From the IMG/VR virus record IMGVR_UViG_3300027580_000508, positions 1-22,375 of that record: 22,375 bases of DNA; one strand, written 5' to 3'. Positions 8,216 to 14,123 of this stretch are shown here, piece after piece. Source of the DNA: a virus. How positions within the stretch are numbered: position 1 is the first letter of the stretch; each line of letters begins with the position of its first letter. The notes beneath the pieces were generated by a model. It searched no databases and was not told the DNA's origin. It saw only the letters and a program-made list of their open reading frames with translations. Made by a program: the position numbers and the translations under genes.

Positions 8216-8390
8216 ACCTGCACCTTTTAAGCGTGTTACTTAATTTAAAAACCATGTCACTTTTTATACGCATTCCATTTTTCCACTTTATTTTTTCCAT
8301 TAACTGCGCGCAAAAATCGAGACTTACCAACCCGTGTAATTTGAAGCTCCAGTAAGGACCCGTCGGCCAATAAGCCCCAGATACAGACTT

Positions 8391-8406
8391 TTGGACAGTT
8401 GTCCAA
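8391..8406. promoter_or_regulatory. Perfect 7-bp dyad, candidate operator
   Basis: TTGGACA and TGTCCAA form perfect half-sites around a 2-base centre. The dyad sits between the leftward helicase gene and the rightward gene at 8512, where a regulator could control both. The rest of 8216-8511 holds no convincing gene. Confidence 0.45.
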
Positions 8407-8467
8407 TTCTTAAAAAATGGGGCGCGGGGAAAATAAAAACTGAATGCATAAGTTCTCGAGAGCAAAG

Positions 8468-8495
8468 TTGAATTCATTGACTCAATCTTTATAGT
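8468..8495 (+). promoter_or_regulatory. Sigma-70-like promoter for 8512-8727
   Basis: TTGAAT (8468-8473) and TATAGT (8490-8495) are separated by 16 bases. Transcription would begin about 10 bases before the ATG at 8512, giving an almost leaderless mRNA. That fits the lack of a ribosome-binding site there. Confidence 0.45.
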
Positions 8496-8511
8496 TAGTT
8501 AATTAAAAATC

Positions 8512-8727
8512 ATGTTTTATTATAAAACCGATGCCGGTACATTTTGGATAAAACAAGAAAGTAATGGTAGATGGACATTAAGACTAAACGGAGAAGCACT
8601 AGGATCTTACAATTCTCCCGAACAAGCAGCTGATGATGTGTATATGCAAGCAACTGGTTCATATGAATGGGACTCCAAAGATGAGATTTTGGAACCTACT
8701 GATCTGGGTGAATGGAATTATAGCTAA
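8512..8727 (+). CDS. Small conserved hypothetical protein
   Basis: A 71-residue protein, one of only two rightward genes inside the leftward early region. It reads as a small beta-rich protein: 'YYKTDAGTFWI', a Gly/Arg/Trp turn 'NGRWTLRLNG', then 'LGSYNSPEQAADDVYMQATG' and an acidic, Trp-rich end. The pattern resembles a widespread family of short uncharacterised bacterial proteins with the same YYKT...GTF...GRW...LGSY..PE.AADD order, known to me only as hypothetical. It has its own promoter-like sequence and little leader. Its 3' end overlaps the convergent gene 8696-8905 by 32 bases. Confidence 0.7.
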   Translation: MFYYKTDAGTFWIKQESNGRWTLRLNGEALGSYNSPEQAADDVYMQATGSYEWDSKDEILEPTDLGEWNYS

Positions 8728-8905
8728 CTGATGAATCCAGCACATTATCTAACTCACTATCTTTGGGAAGAACTTGCAACCCAGCCTGGCGCAATTTCTC
8801 CATGTTTTCTCCGCCTAAGAGGTCCTTTGCTTCCAGGTAAAATCTCCATCCGACAATATTGCCCTTTTCATCGAATTTTAGATATTTAGCATCTTTTTGA
8901 AGCAT
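8696..8905 (-). CDS. Small hypothetical protein
   Basis: A 69-residue protein that I do not recognise. It begins 'MLQKDAKYLKFDEKGNIVGW', reads like a compact soluble alpha/beta domain, and has no Cys motif or membrane segment. An AAAGAGAG site stands about 9 bases before the ATG. It lies at the end of the run of small leftward genes 8923-10387 and could share their transcript. Its last 32 bases overlap the end of the convergent gene 8512-8727. Confidence 0.55.
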   Translation of the reverse strand: MLQKDAKYLKFDEKGNIVGWRFYLEAKDLLGGENMEKLRQAGLQVLPKDSELDNVLDSSVSYNSIHPDQ

Positions 8906-8922
8906 CTTGTATTCTCTCTTTA

Positions 8923-9327
8923 TTACTTTGCGCGGTTCCCTAAACTCCTTGAACTGACTTCTAATTTATTCATTTTATACTTGCCCAATCCCAGGTGGTG
9001 TTCGCAATCATCGCATGTCTTAATATGATTCCCAGTAACCTTGCTTTTTCTAAATTTGGCCAAAGGCCTTTTCTTCTTACAGACTCGGCATTTCCTTGTT
9101 GGTTTATTGTCTGCCTGCCTCTTGATATAAACCTGGTTGCACATCTCCTGGAACTGTGTGCACTTACTGCAAGCAGCAGGTTGCAACGGTGCAGAAGATT
9201 CAAAGCCGCCTGTATTTTTGGGCCTTTGCCTGTTAGCCTTGCACTGCTCAGGAGAAATCCGACCAAGGCCATGAGGACAATCAAAAGTGTTGATTTCCTG
9301 CCAAAGTAATAAATGAAAATCACTCAT
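8923..9327 (-). CDS. Cys-rich zinc-finger protein
   Basis: A 134-residue protein with two likely zinc sites. The N-terminal half holds 'CPHG...C' (C17, C29) and 'CSKC' (C53/C56, C63). The C-terminal half holds a clear four-Cys ribbon, 'CRVCKKKRPLAKFRKSK' (C80/C83) with 'CDDC' (C105/C108), of a type found in phage HNH-like and zinc-ribbon proteins. No HNH catalytic pattern follows, so a binding rather than cutting role is likely. The ATG overlaps the stop of the upstream 53-residue gene by 8 bases, indicating coupled translation. It belongs to a series of small metal-binding genes with 9486-9821 and 10193-10387. Confidence 0.65.
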   Translation of the reverse strand: MSDFHLLLWQEINTFDCPHGLGRISPEQCKANRQRPKNTGGFESSAPLQPAACSKCTQFQEMCNQVYIKRQADNKPTRKCRVCKKKRPLAKFRKSKVTGNHIKTCDDCEHHLGLGKYKMNKLEVSSRSLGNRAK

Positions 9328-9481
9328 AAGTTGCGGACTCTTCTTCTGTCATTAAGTCGGCGTAATAAGCGGCATCATCTACCAGGTCCTTGTGCTCGCA
9401 TTCTTCTTTATCAACCGCATCCTGCTTGGCGATAATCAGAGCATTCAACGCCATGGCCTTGTAATATGATCTTTTGTCCAT
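9320..9481 (-). CDS. Small acidic hypothetical protein
   Basis: A 53-residue, mostly helical, acidic protein ending in a Glu-rich segment. The ATG at 9481 is preferred because AGGGG lies 6 bases upstream and the start then overlaps the end of the Cys-rich gene by a few bases. A longer reading from 9643 would run antisense-like through that gene and is not supported. The downstream ATG (9327) overlaps its TGA, so three genes form a tight cascade. Function unknown. Confidence 0.55.
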   Translation of the reverse strand: MDKRSYYKAMALNALIIAKQDAVDKEECEHKDLVDDAAYYADLMTEEESATYE

Positions 9482-9485
9482 TTGC

Positions 9486-9821
9486 TTACCCCTGTACACA
9501 AAAGATTTTTGATATTTGTGCCCAGGTACCGCAGTCCGGACATTTGACATGTTGAATAGTGTATTTTTGACCTCCAGTGGAAGTCTTTTCCACGTGCTTG
9601 CGTTCAACCTGGAAATTTCCCCGTTCACATGATTCAAAATCACAGGACGCTGTAATGATATAGTATGGTGGTTTCAGCTTGGATCTTCTTATATGTCCTT
9701 TTTTATGACATTCTGGATCCGCAACTGCACCGCATACTGGACAATCAGGACAACAACAAAAACACGGATCTAGCCCGCATATATCACAAGGCGGATCAAT
9801 ATCCTGAAATAAAAGTCCCAT
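9486..9821 (-). CDS. Cys-rich protein with three metal-binding clusters
   Basis: A 111-residue protein with 14 cysteines. Residues 12-38 form a dense cluster ('CDICGLDPCFCCCPDCPVC' plus C38). C60/C65 form a looser pair; C94/C97 ('CPDCG') with C108 form a C-terminal knuckle. It probably binds two or more zinc ions. The CCC run is unusual for a cytoplasmic protein. The start at 9821 is chosen for the AAAGGAGC site 7 bases upstream; an earlier ATG at 9854 lacks one. It lies just downstream of the structured non-coding region 9861-10190, whose transcript could include this leader. Function unknown. Confidence 0.7.
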   Translation of the reverse strand: MGLLFQDIDPPCDICGLDPCFCCCPDCPVCGAVADPECHKKGHIRRSKLKPPYYIITASCDFESCERGNFQVERKHVEKTSTGGQKYTIQHVKCPDCGTWAQISKIFCVQG

Positions 9822-9860
9822 AAGCACTGCTCCTTTAATAATTAGCTGTTTCAAAGCTTA

Positions 9861-10001
9861 AGGGGATGGCGGGTTGAGGTATTTGCGCAACCCCTGCGCT
9901 CACCCGCCTACCGGTAGTGACCGGGAGAACTTTATTCCTGATACCGGCGCGGATCGGGGTTGTACCAGGAACAAAGCCCGCGCCGCCCGGCTTTATCCCC
10001 T
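9861..10001. ncRNA. Candidate structured RNA domain
   Basis: This GC-rich stretch has no convincing protein but several nested perfect stems. An outer 7-bp stem (9861-9867 with 9995-10001) closes a junction containing four hairpins: 9868-9874 with 9902-9908 (7 bp), inside which 9885-9889 pairs 9895-9899; 9911-9915 with 9920-9924 (tetraloop); 9935-9940 with 9966-9971; and 9973-9978 with 9989-9994. Adjoining stems abut without gaps, which favours coaxial stacking. Stems pair on either strand; the minus strand matches the flanking genes. I do not recognise a known class. Confidence 0.4.
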
Positions 10002-10192
10002 CAAACTTCGAAGCTGCTCATTTATATAACTCTTTTTTTGGCCCCGGCCCGTCACAGCCAGGGCGGCAAATTAGGTGCAAGAAGTTCCGGCTTGCTAGAC
10101 CGGGCTCGTTATCTATTTACCAGGGCTACTGACGACGTGGACGGTGACGCGCCCAGCGCTCTCGCCCCGGCCGGCACGAGACACACCCGCCA
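10002..10192. other. GC-rich non-coding stretch continuing the structured region
   Basis: No protein-like reading frame is seen. It holds further self-complementary elements: AACTTC at 10004-10009 with GAAGTT at 10081-10086, a palindrome CTTCGAAG, and TCTCG/CGAGA arms around a GC-rich loop near 10160-10181. It may be a second domain of the same RNA as 9861-10001. Confidence 0.35.
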
Positions 10193-10387
10193 CTATTGAA
10201 TCCCAGGTTGGTATCCGGATCTGAATCGCTGGATCCGGAAATCCCATTCCTGGGTTGCTTTTTGTTTGGATTTCTTCAAACCGCTGCCGGTAAAAATCCT
10301 TCTGCATTTACTGCAGTTGTAATATCCTTTATGTTTGCTCAATATTGAGATCCTGCCCCTTAACTGGCATACCGGACAAAATTGCAT
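10193..10387 (-). CDS. Small zinc-ribbon protein
   Basis: A 64-residue protein with a classic N-terminal zinc ribbon: 'FCPVCQLRG' (C4/C7) and 'YYNCSKCRRIF' (C25/C28), followed by a basic tail. This is the transposase/TFIIS-like ribbon arrangement and suggests nucleic-acid binding. AAAGGAGC lies 4-5 bases before the ATG, almost identical to the site before the Cys-rich gene at 9821. It is followed by about 370 bases without a gene. Function unknown. Confidence 0.7.
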   Translation of the reverse strand: MQFCPVCQLRGRISILSKHKGYYNCSKCRRIFTGSGLKKSKQKATQEWDFRIQRFRSGYQPGIQ

Positions 10388-10401
10388 AAGTGCTCCTTTG
10401 C

Positions 10402-10707
10402 TTATATATCCTCGTCTAACCTTTCAGCGAACTCGCTGGCGCTAATGTTTCCTTCAACAAGTTCACTCATTAACGTCCTTTCCTTTTTGGGCTTTTTCTT
10501 TTTATTTGAATTTTTTGTTGATTGGGATATTCGTGTGTTCTCCAGGGCCTCGAAGATTTCGTCTTTTCTGTACCTGTATCCTACGCCACGGCCTTTGCCG
10601 AGGTAATAAGGCTGCACTCCCCATTCAGCCAATTTCTTCTTGGCTGTCTCGGGGTCCTTGAGCCTTAAAAATTCCGCGGCTTCCTGGGCTGTTAATAATT
10701 CAAACAT
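10402..10707 (-). CDS. HTH DNA-binding protein, excisionase-like
   Basis: A 101-residue protein. Residues 3-60 read as a winged helix-turn-helix of the excisionase type: 'LLTAQEAAEFLRLKDPETAK', then 'YYLGKGRGVGYRYRKDEIFEAL'. A Lys-rich linker (about 68-81) and a short acidic helix follow. It may direct excision with the integrase or act as an early regulator. The ATG at 10707 is preferred over an in-frame GTG at 10725, because GAGGAA lies 4 bases upstream and the ATG follows the preceding gene's stop by one base. Confidence 0.75.
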   Translation of the reverse strand: MFELLTAQEAAEFLRLKDPETAKKKLAEWGVQPYYLGKGRGVGYRYRKDEIFEALENTRISQSTKNSNKKKKPKKERTLMSELVEGNISASEFAERLDEDI

Positions 10708-10708
10708 T

Positions 10709-11158
10709 TTATTCCTCGCAGGCACTGACTGTTTCGTCTATTTCGCGCTTGGCCTCTTCAGCCAAATGGCAAACCTCATTCCAGGACTTTCCCTGGCGTA
10801 CAGCATCGTGAAATGCCGTTAAAATCGGATAATCGTCCAGGCACTCATCCCAGAAACTATTCTTGTCCGGTTTGGGCCTGTTGGTCTCGGCTATGCGGCA
10901 GCCGATAGCCTCGGCCAAAAAGTTGATTCCCGCCTTGGCCTCGCGCTCATGTCCCTGGTTTTTCATTTCCTTAAAGAGCAACTTTAAGCGGTCCAAGGGA
11001 TTGCGCTTGGAGTCCGCGGTAAAATCCGGGTCCCTGCTCCAGCGATAGATCTCGGTATGCCCGCGTTGGAATACCTTCTGCAAAAAAGTTATTCCCAGGG
11101 CATTCCTGCAGAACAAGAAAAATTCCCAACTGGTAAGCGGGGGCAAATCCTTGCACAT
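10709..11158 (-). CDS. CII-like phage regulatory protein (candidate)
   Basis: A 149-residue helical protein. The central part, 'WSRDPDF...SKRNPLDRL' then 'LFKEMKNQGHEREAKAGINF' and 'LAEAIGCRI', resembles the pattern of phage CII/CP76-type regulators, in which a DNA-binding helical domain is followed by 'NPLDR...LAE..GCRL'. Such proteins activate lysogeny promoters. This rests on remembered family patterns and the position next to an Xre-type regulator; I cannot align it here. The start codon overlaps the upstream stop as TAATG, indicating coupling. C-terminal residues are acidic. Confidence 0.55.
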   Translation of the reverse strand: MCKDLPPLTSWEFFLFCRNALGITFLQKVFQRGHTEIYRWSRDPDFTADSKRNPLDRLKLLFKEMKNQGHEREAKAGINFLAEAIGCRIAETNRPKPDKNSFWDECLDDYPILTAFHDAVRQGKSWNEVCHLAEEAKREIDETVSACEE

Positions 11159-11460
11159 TATCCCTCGCCTCCTGCTTTTTCGTATGTTGTATTAGAATCG
11201 TGTTTGGGCTTGGGGCCGCGCTTACACGGGGGTTTTGGTTCGGGCAAAAGCTCGGCAGGTATGCCCATGTTAATAAGCTGATCGATACGCTTTTTTGGAG
11301 TTTTTTTGCCGGAAAATATTTTACCGACAAATCCCAGGGAAAGACCTGTGGCATCAGCAACTTTTTGGTAAGTAATTCCGCGTTCTACGAGCCAAGCATT
11401 AAGCTTTTGTTGACGTGAAATAAATTCTGGGCTAATATCTAAACCGTTTCTATTTTTCAT
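11158..11460 (-). CDS. Xre/Cro-type HTH regulator
   Basis: A 100-residue protein with a lambda-repressor-like HTH at about 18-65: 'LVERGITYQKVADATGLSLG' then 'FVGKIFSGKKTPKKR'. A Pro/Lys-rich tail follows. With no peptidase domain it is the Cro-like partner of the CI-like repressor at 12142. The gene starts the leftward regulatory operon and overlaps the CII-like gene by TAATG. The ribosome-binding site is weak (GAAAG). Confidence 0.8.
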   Translation of the reverse strand: MKNRNGLDISPEFISRQQKLNAWLVERGITYQKVADATGLSLGFVGKIFSGKKTPKKRIDQLINMGIPAELLPEPKPPCKRGPKPKHDSNTTYEKAGGEG

Positions 11461-11498
11461 AATTAACTTTCATCTTTTAAGATTTTTAGAGGTTGTTT

Positions 11499-11765
11499 AT
11501 GGCCGAATTCAATAAAGTCAAAGATCATGAAAACCTGGGTGTCCAATTAAGGGATATTTCCGAAAAGCTGGACGACCTTCAAAAAAGTACTTTTCAAGAA
11601 CGGCCACAAGTTTCTGAACAAGCAAGCAAAGCCCACAGTGCAATTACTGATTTACGCCATGAACTTGAGGAATTAGCCCGCAAGCAATTCCCGGATGTGG
11701 ACAGTTCCAGATTGCTTCACTGCTATTATCCACCGCGGGACAGAAGGGGCGGCCTAGAAACTTAA
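11499..11765 (+). CDS. Small coiled-coil hypothetical protein
   Basis: An 88-residue protein. Residues 1-65 are charged and heptad-like, predicting a coiled coil ('LRDISEKLDDL', 'AITDLRHELEELARKQF'). The last 22 residues look unlike the rest and are antisense to the coding end of 11644-12030, so the natural C terminus may have been lost. AGAGG stands 6 bases before the chosen ATG. Orientation is opposite to its neighbours. Function unknown; it may be a truncated relic. Confidence 0.5.
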   Translation: MAEFNKVKDHENLGVQLRDISEKLDDLQKSTFQERPQVSEQASKAHSAITDLRHELEELARKQFPDVDSSRLLHCYYPPRDRRGGLET

Positions 11766-12030
11766 CACGTTCCATAAAAGCTATGTCGCTTATGTAGGAT
11801 TCCGGAAGTCCCCCGGCAATTACCATGGCAAAGTTTTCTGAGAGGGTGTTTTGTAGGCTCTGAGGAACTTCACCCGCAAACAAGGGTTTTAAATACTTTA
11901 TTTCTTCGCCGGAGGTGGTCGGATAAATCAAAACTATATCCATTTCTTTGTGATTGGGTTTCTTAGGTACTTGATAAACTTGAATCGCCCTTAATAGTTC
12001 TTCATCTGGCTGGAAAGTATTGAGGCACAT
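11644..12030 (-). CDS. Hypothetical protein opposite the repressor
   Basis: A 128-residue protein, first in the leftward direction from the repressor control region. It has a normal start: AAGGAGCC lies 4 bases before the ATG. Residues 1-95 look like a folded alpha/beta domain ('MDIVLIYPTTSGEEIKYLKP'). The last ~30 residues are antisense to 11499-11765 and low in pattern, so the end may be altered by a deletion. Its promoter region contains an imperfect inverted repeat (12047-12057 with 12091-12101), so CI-type control is likely. I do not recognise the family. Confidence 0.55.
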   Translation of the reverse strand: MCLNTFQPDEELLRAIQVYQVPKKPNHKEMDIVLIYPTTSGEEIKYLKPLFAGEVPQSLQNTLSENFAMVIAGGLPESYISDIAFMERVKFLGRPFCPAVDNSSEAIWNCPHPGIACGLIPQVHGVNQ

Positions 12031-12046
12031 AAATGGCTCCTTGTTT

Positions 12047-12150
12047 TTTGGTCCAGCTAATGAACTTGTTTTATTGTTGTGGGTAAATAAACTAGACCAA
12101 ATTACGGACTATGTCAACAGTTTTTACGGACATTTTACAATATGACGGAC
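12047..12150. promoter_or_regulatory. Lysogeny switch operator region
   Basis: An inverted repeat TTTGGTCCAGC (12047-12057) and ACTAGACCAAA (12091-12101) matches at 9 of 11 positions. TTACGGAC occurs at 12102-12109 and 12124-12131, and TGACGGAC at 12143-12150 overlaps the repressor start. The copies are about two helical turns apart, as expected for cooperative repressor sites. No clear -35/-10 pair is visible for the repressor, which also lacks a ribosome-binding site. Confidence 0.5.
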
Positions 12151-12849
12151 AAAAATTCATTATCTGAACGATTACAATATTTTATCGAGCAAAAAGGTTT
12201 AAAAAGTCAAGACCTTGCTCGTACCGGAAATATTAAAAAACAAACTGTTTCCGATTATTTATCTGGGAAAACATCACCAAGTACAAAAGCCTTAAAAGGG
12301 TGGGTACAAAATTACGGACTTAACTTGAATTGGCTTATTACTGGAGAAGGCGAACCAGAGAATTCTCAAGCTTCTATGGCTATTCGAAACATACGGCCAA
12401 ACGCTGTGCCTGAACCAGCACCCCAAGTCTGCCCCACTTGCAACTCTAATTTTGCCGGCCACATTGTAGATGTACACTCGACGATCGGCGCCGGATCTCC
12501 AAGTGAATACTGGGAACCAAATCCGTTGTTTCAGGTTTGCATTCCAGAACGATTTTATTCGCAAAATCTGATGGTCATTAAAGTTGAGGGTACCAGCATG
12601 GAGCCTTTGATAAAAAAAGGCGCATACGTAGGTTTAGATACTGGCCACAATGGAGTCGTGGCTGGAGAAATTTATGGGGTAAGGGTCCCATATGAAGGAC
12701 TTACCTTGAAAAGAGTTTTCGTAGACCCGGAAAAGGAATGTTTACGCCTCCAATCCGAGAATCCTAAACACCCGGAACAAAATTTACCGATCGAAGGCCG
12801 GGAAGATTTAATTGTGGGTAAAGCGGTGTGGGTTATGCAGGAGATTTGA
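12142..12849 (+). CDS. CI/LexA-like repressor, HTH plus S24 peptidase
   Basis: A 235-residue self-cleaving repressor that would hold the prophage silent until SOS induction. The HTH covers about 8-55 ('SQDLARTGNIKKQTVSDYLS'). A linker with an odd 'CPTC' (97-100) leads to the S24 peptidase. The likely cleavage bond is in 'IGAGSP' (A117-G118), the nucleophile is S152 in 'VEGTSMEPL', and the general base is K190 in 'EGLTLKRVF'. It is divergent from 11644-12030. The ATG has no ribosome-binding site and may be translated leaderless. The next gene begins 11 bases after its stop, so the two form an operon. Confidence 0.92.
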   Translation: MTDKNSLSERLQYFIEQKGLKSQDLARTGNIKKQTVSDYLSGKTSPSTKALKGWVQNYGLNLNWLITGEGEPENSQASMAIRNIRPNAVPEPAPQVCPTCNSNFAGHIVDVHSTIGAGSPSEYWEPNPLFQVCIPERFYSQNLMVIKVEGTSMEPLIKKGAYVGLDTGHNGVVAGEIYGVRVPYEGLTLKRVFVDPEKECLRLQSENPKHPEQNLPIEGREDLIVGKAVWVMQEI

Positions 12850-12860
12850 GGAGTCCTAAT

Positions 12861-13688
12861 ATGCCTCAATACAAGGTGTATGGATACGGAGAAAAAACAA
12901 ATCGACAAAGAAAGCGCATCTATTATGCCTATGACGAAAAAGAGGCACGGGAAAAAGCTTTACACGATGAGACCATTCCGGAAACAATCGAAATGTTACC
13001 TGAGGAGTCAGCAACAGACCGACAAATATCTTATGCAAGATCTCTTGGAAAAAATATCGATGAAAATTACACAAAAAGAGAGGCCTCTGATATTATTTCT
13101 CGAGTGGTTGATCACGATGAACCAGCTTGCGAAGAAATTAAGGAAATCGCCGATTACTTTAAGGTAGAATATTCTCAATATGCTAATGAATATTCCCTTT
13201 TTAATTCTGTGCATAACATATTAATACAAAGCGACAAAAAGGAAAATGTTTGTTCCTGGTTTCTTTCCAGAGTTTATCATAAACTATTTAGTAATCATTC
13301 GGGAAAATCAAAGCCCCCTTGGGATCCGACCATTAGTGAAATCGCATCAGAAATAGCCCAAGACGAATCGGTTTACCGCTCCATATGTCGTTACGAGGGT
13401 GATGAACTTGTATTTTTCGGAGAAAAAACGTTTGAAGATGGTTGGGTACATACCGGAGGCAGCATCCAAACAAAAGCCTACAAAAGAGCTAAAGAATTAT
13501 TAAAGAATTACTTTCCTGAATTAAATCAATCTACAAAGAAGCAAAAAAATAATAATTCATCAAAATATAATTTGGATAATGAGAGACAAAAAGACCAGCC
13601 TAACAAAACTTATAATAAAAAATCATTAGACTTTTTATTAATTAGCGGCGTTATTCTTTTGCTTATTTTTATAATTGCCAATTGTTGA
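12861..13688 (+). CDS. Tail-anchored hypothetical protein co-transcribed with the repressor
   Basis: A 275-residue protein I do not recognise. Residues 51-83 ('ATDRQISYARSLGKNI...REASDIISRVVD') match a short helical motif seen near the ends of many uncharacterised bacterial proteins. Residues about 170-215 hold a second compact pattern, 'FFGEKTFEDGWVHTGGS' with 'AYKRAKELL'. A Lys/Asn-rich linker leads to one C-terminal membrane helix (about 256-273), predicting a cytoplasmic protein anchored in the inner membrane. GAGGAG stands 7 bases before the ATG; an in-frame upstream ATG inside the repressor gene is less likely. Expression from the lysogen's repressor transcript suggests a prophage-stage role such as superinfection exclusion (inference). 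Confidence 0.7.
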   Translation: MPQYKVYGYGEKTNRQRKRIYYAYDEKEAREKALHDETIPETIEMLPEESATDRQISYARSLGKNIDENYTKREASDIISRVVDHDEPACEEIKEIADYFKVEYSQYANEYSLFNSVHNILIQSDKKENVCSWFLSRVYHKLFSNHSGKSKPPWDPTISEIASEIAQDESVYRSICRYEGDELVFFGEKTFEDGWVHTGGSIQTKAYKRAKELLKNYFPELNQSTKKQKNNNSSKYNLDNERQKDQPNKTYNKKSLDFLLISGVILLLIFIIANC

Positions 13689-13748
13689 TACATAATCATT
13701 ACACTCCACAATAGTTATGAAGTGCTGTATAATAGAAAGAAGGAATAA

Positions 13749-14016
13749 ATGATACTTCAGTGGATTACAGATACTCAAAAAGCTGCAGAAATGAGTCGAA
13801 GAATACAGGAAATTACTATGAATGGATTTAGGCCTCTGTTTGAACAATTACCTTAGAAGATGGTCAGACAATCTCAAATGTCTAGTTGGTATCCTCGAAT
13901 TATGGATATAATGGGGGAAAGAAGGACAATGGGCATATTATGGAAATGTCACGGTTGAAACTAAAGATGGAAATACTTATGTGTTAAATATTAGTACAAT
14001 AAAACGAGTTGATTAA
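13749..14016 (+). pseudogene. Decayed small gene with two frameshifts and a stop
   Basis: A normal start (AAGGA then ATG) opens a 35-codon frame ending '...MNGFRPLFEQLP' and TAG. Moving to a second frame at about 13853 gives 'LEDGQTISNV', TAG, then 'LVSSNYGYNGGK'. A third frame from about 13924 gives 'GQWAYYGNVTVETKDGNTYV' and 'LNISTIKRVD', then TAA at 14014-14016. The pieces run on in order like one ~90-residue protein with a beta-rich C terminus. The rest of 13689-14123 shows no other supported gene. Confidence 0.6.
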
Positions 14017-14123
14017 TTGGAAATCTATCACTGATTCACATAACCTTGCTGATGCAGGCAATGGACGAAAAAAGTACCACTCTTGAGCAGTCCGTTAGAA
14101 AGGTATTATCGGAGCGTTAGTAA

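Noticed and set aside
8199-8477. Leftward 92-codon frame upstream of the helicase
   Set aside because: It overlaps the helicase start, has no ribosome-binding site, and its translation shows no family or regular pattern.
9486-9643. Upstream extension of the 53-residue protein into a 107-residue frame
   Set aside because: The extension lies wholly within the well-supported Cys-rich gene in another frame; the ATG at 9481 has its own ribosome-binding site.
10128-10180. CTGACGA resembling a hammerhead ribozyme core
   Set aside because: No GAAA element or third stem with a cleavage triplet follows at a usable distance on either strand.
9917-10199. Two overlapping rightward reading frames in the GC-rich gap
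   Set aside because: Their translations are Pro/Arg/Ser-rich with no domain pattern, they lack good ribosome-binding sites, and they run against the operon. The region fits structured non-coding DNA better.
14052-14120. 22-codon frame just before the HEPN-type gene, a possible antitoxin
   Set aside because: It is too short and has no ribosome-binding site. It is more likely chance or a leftover of the decayed region upstream.
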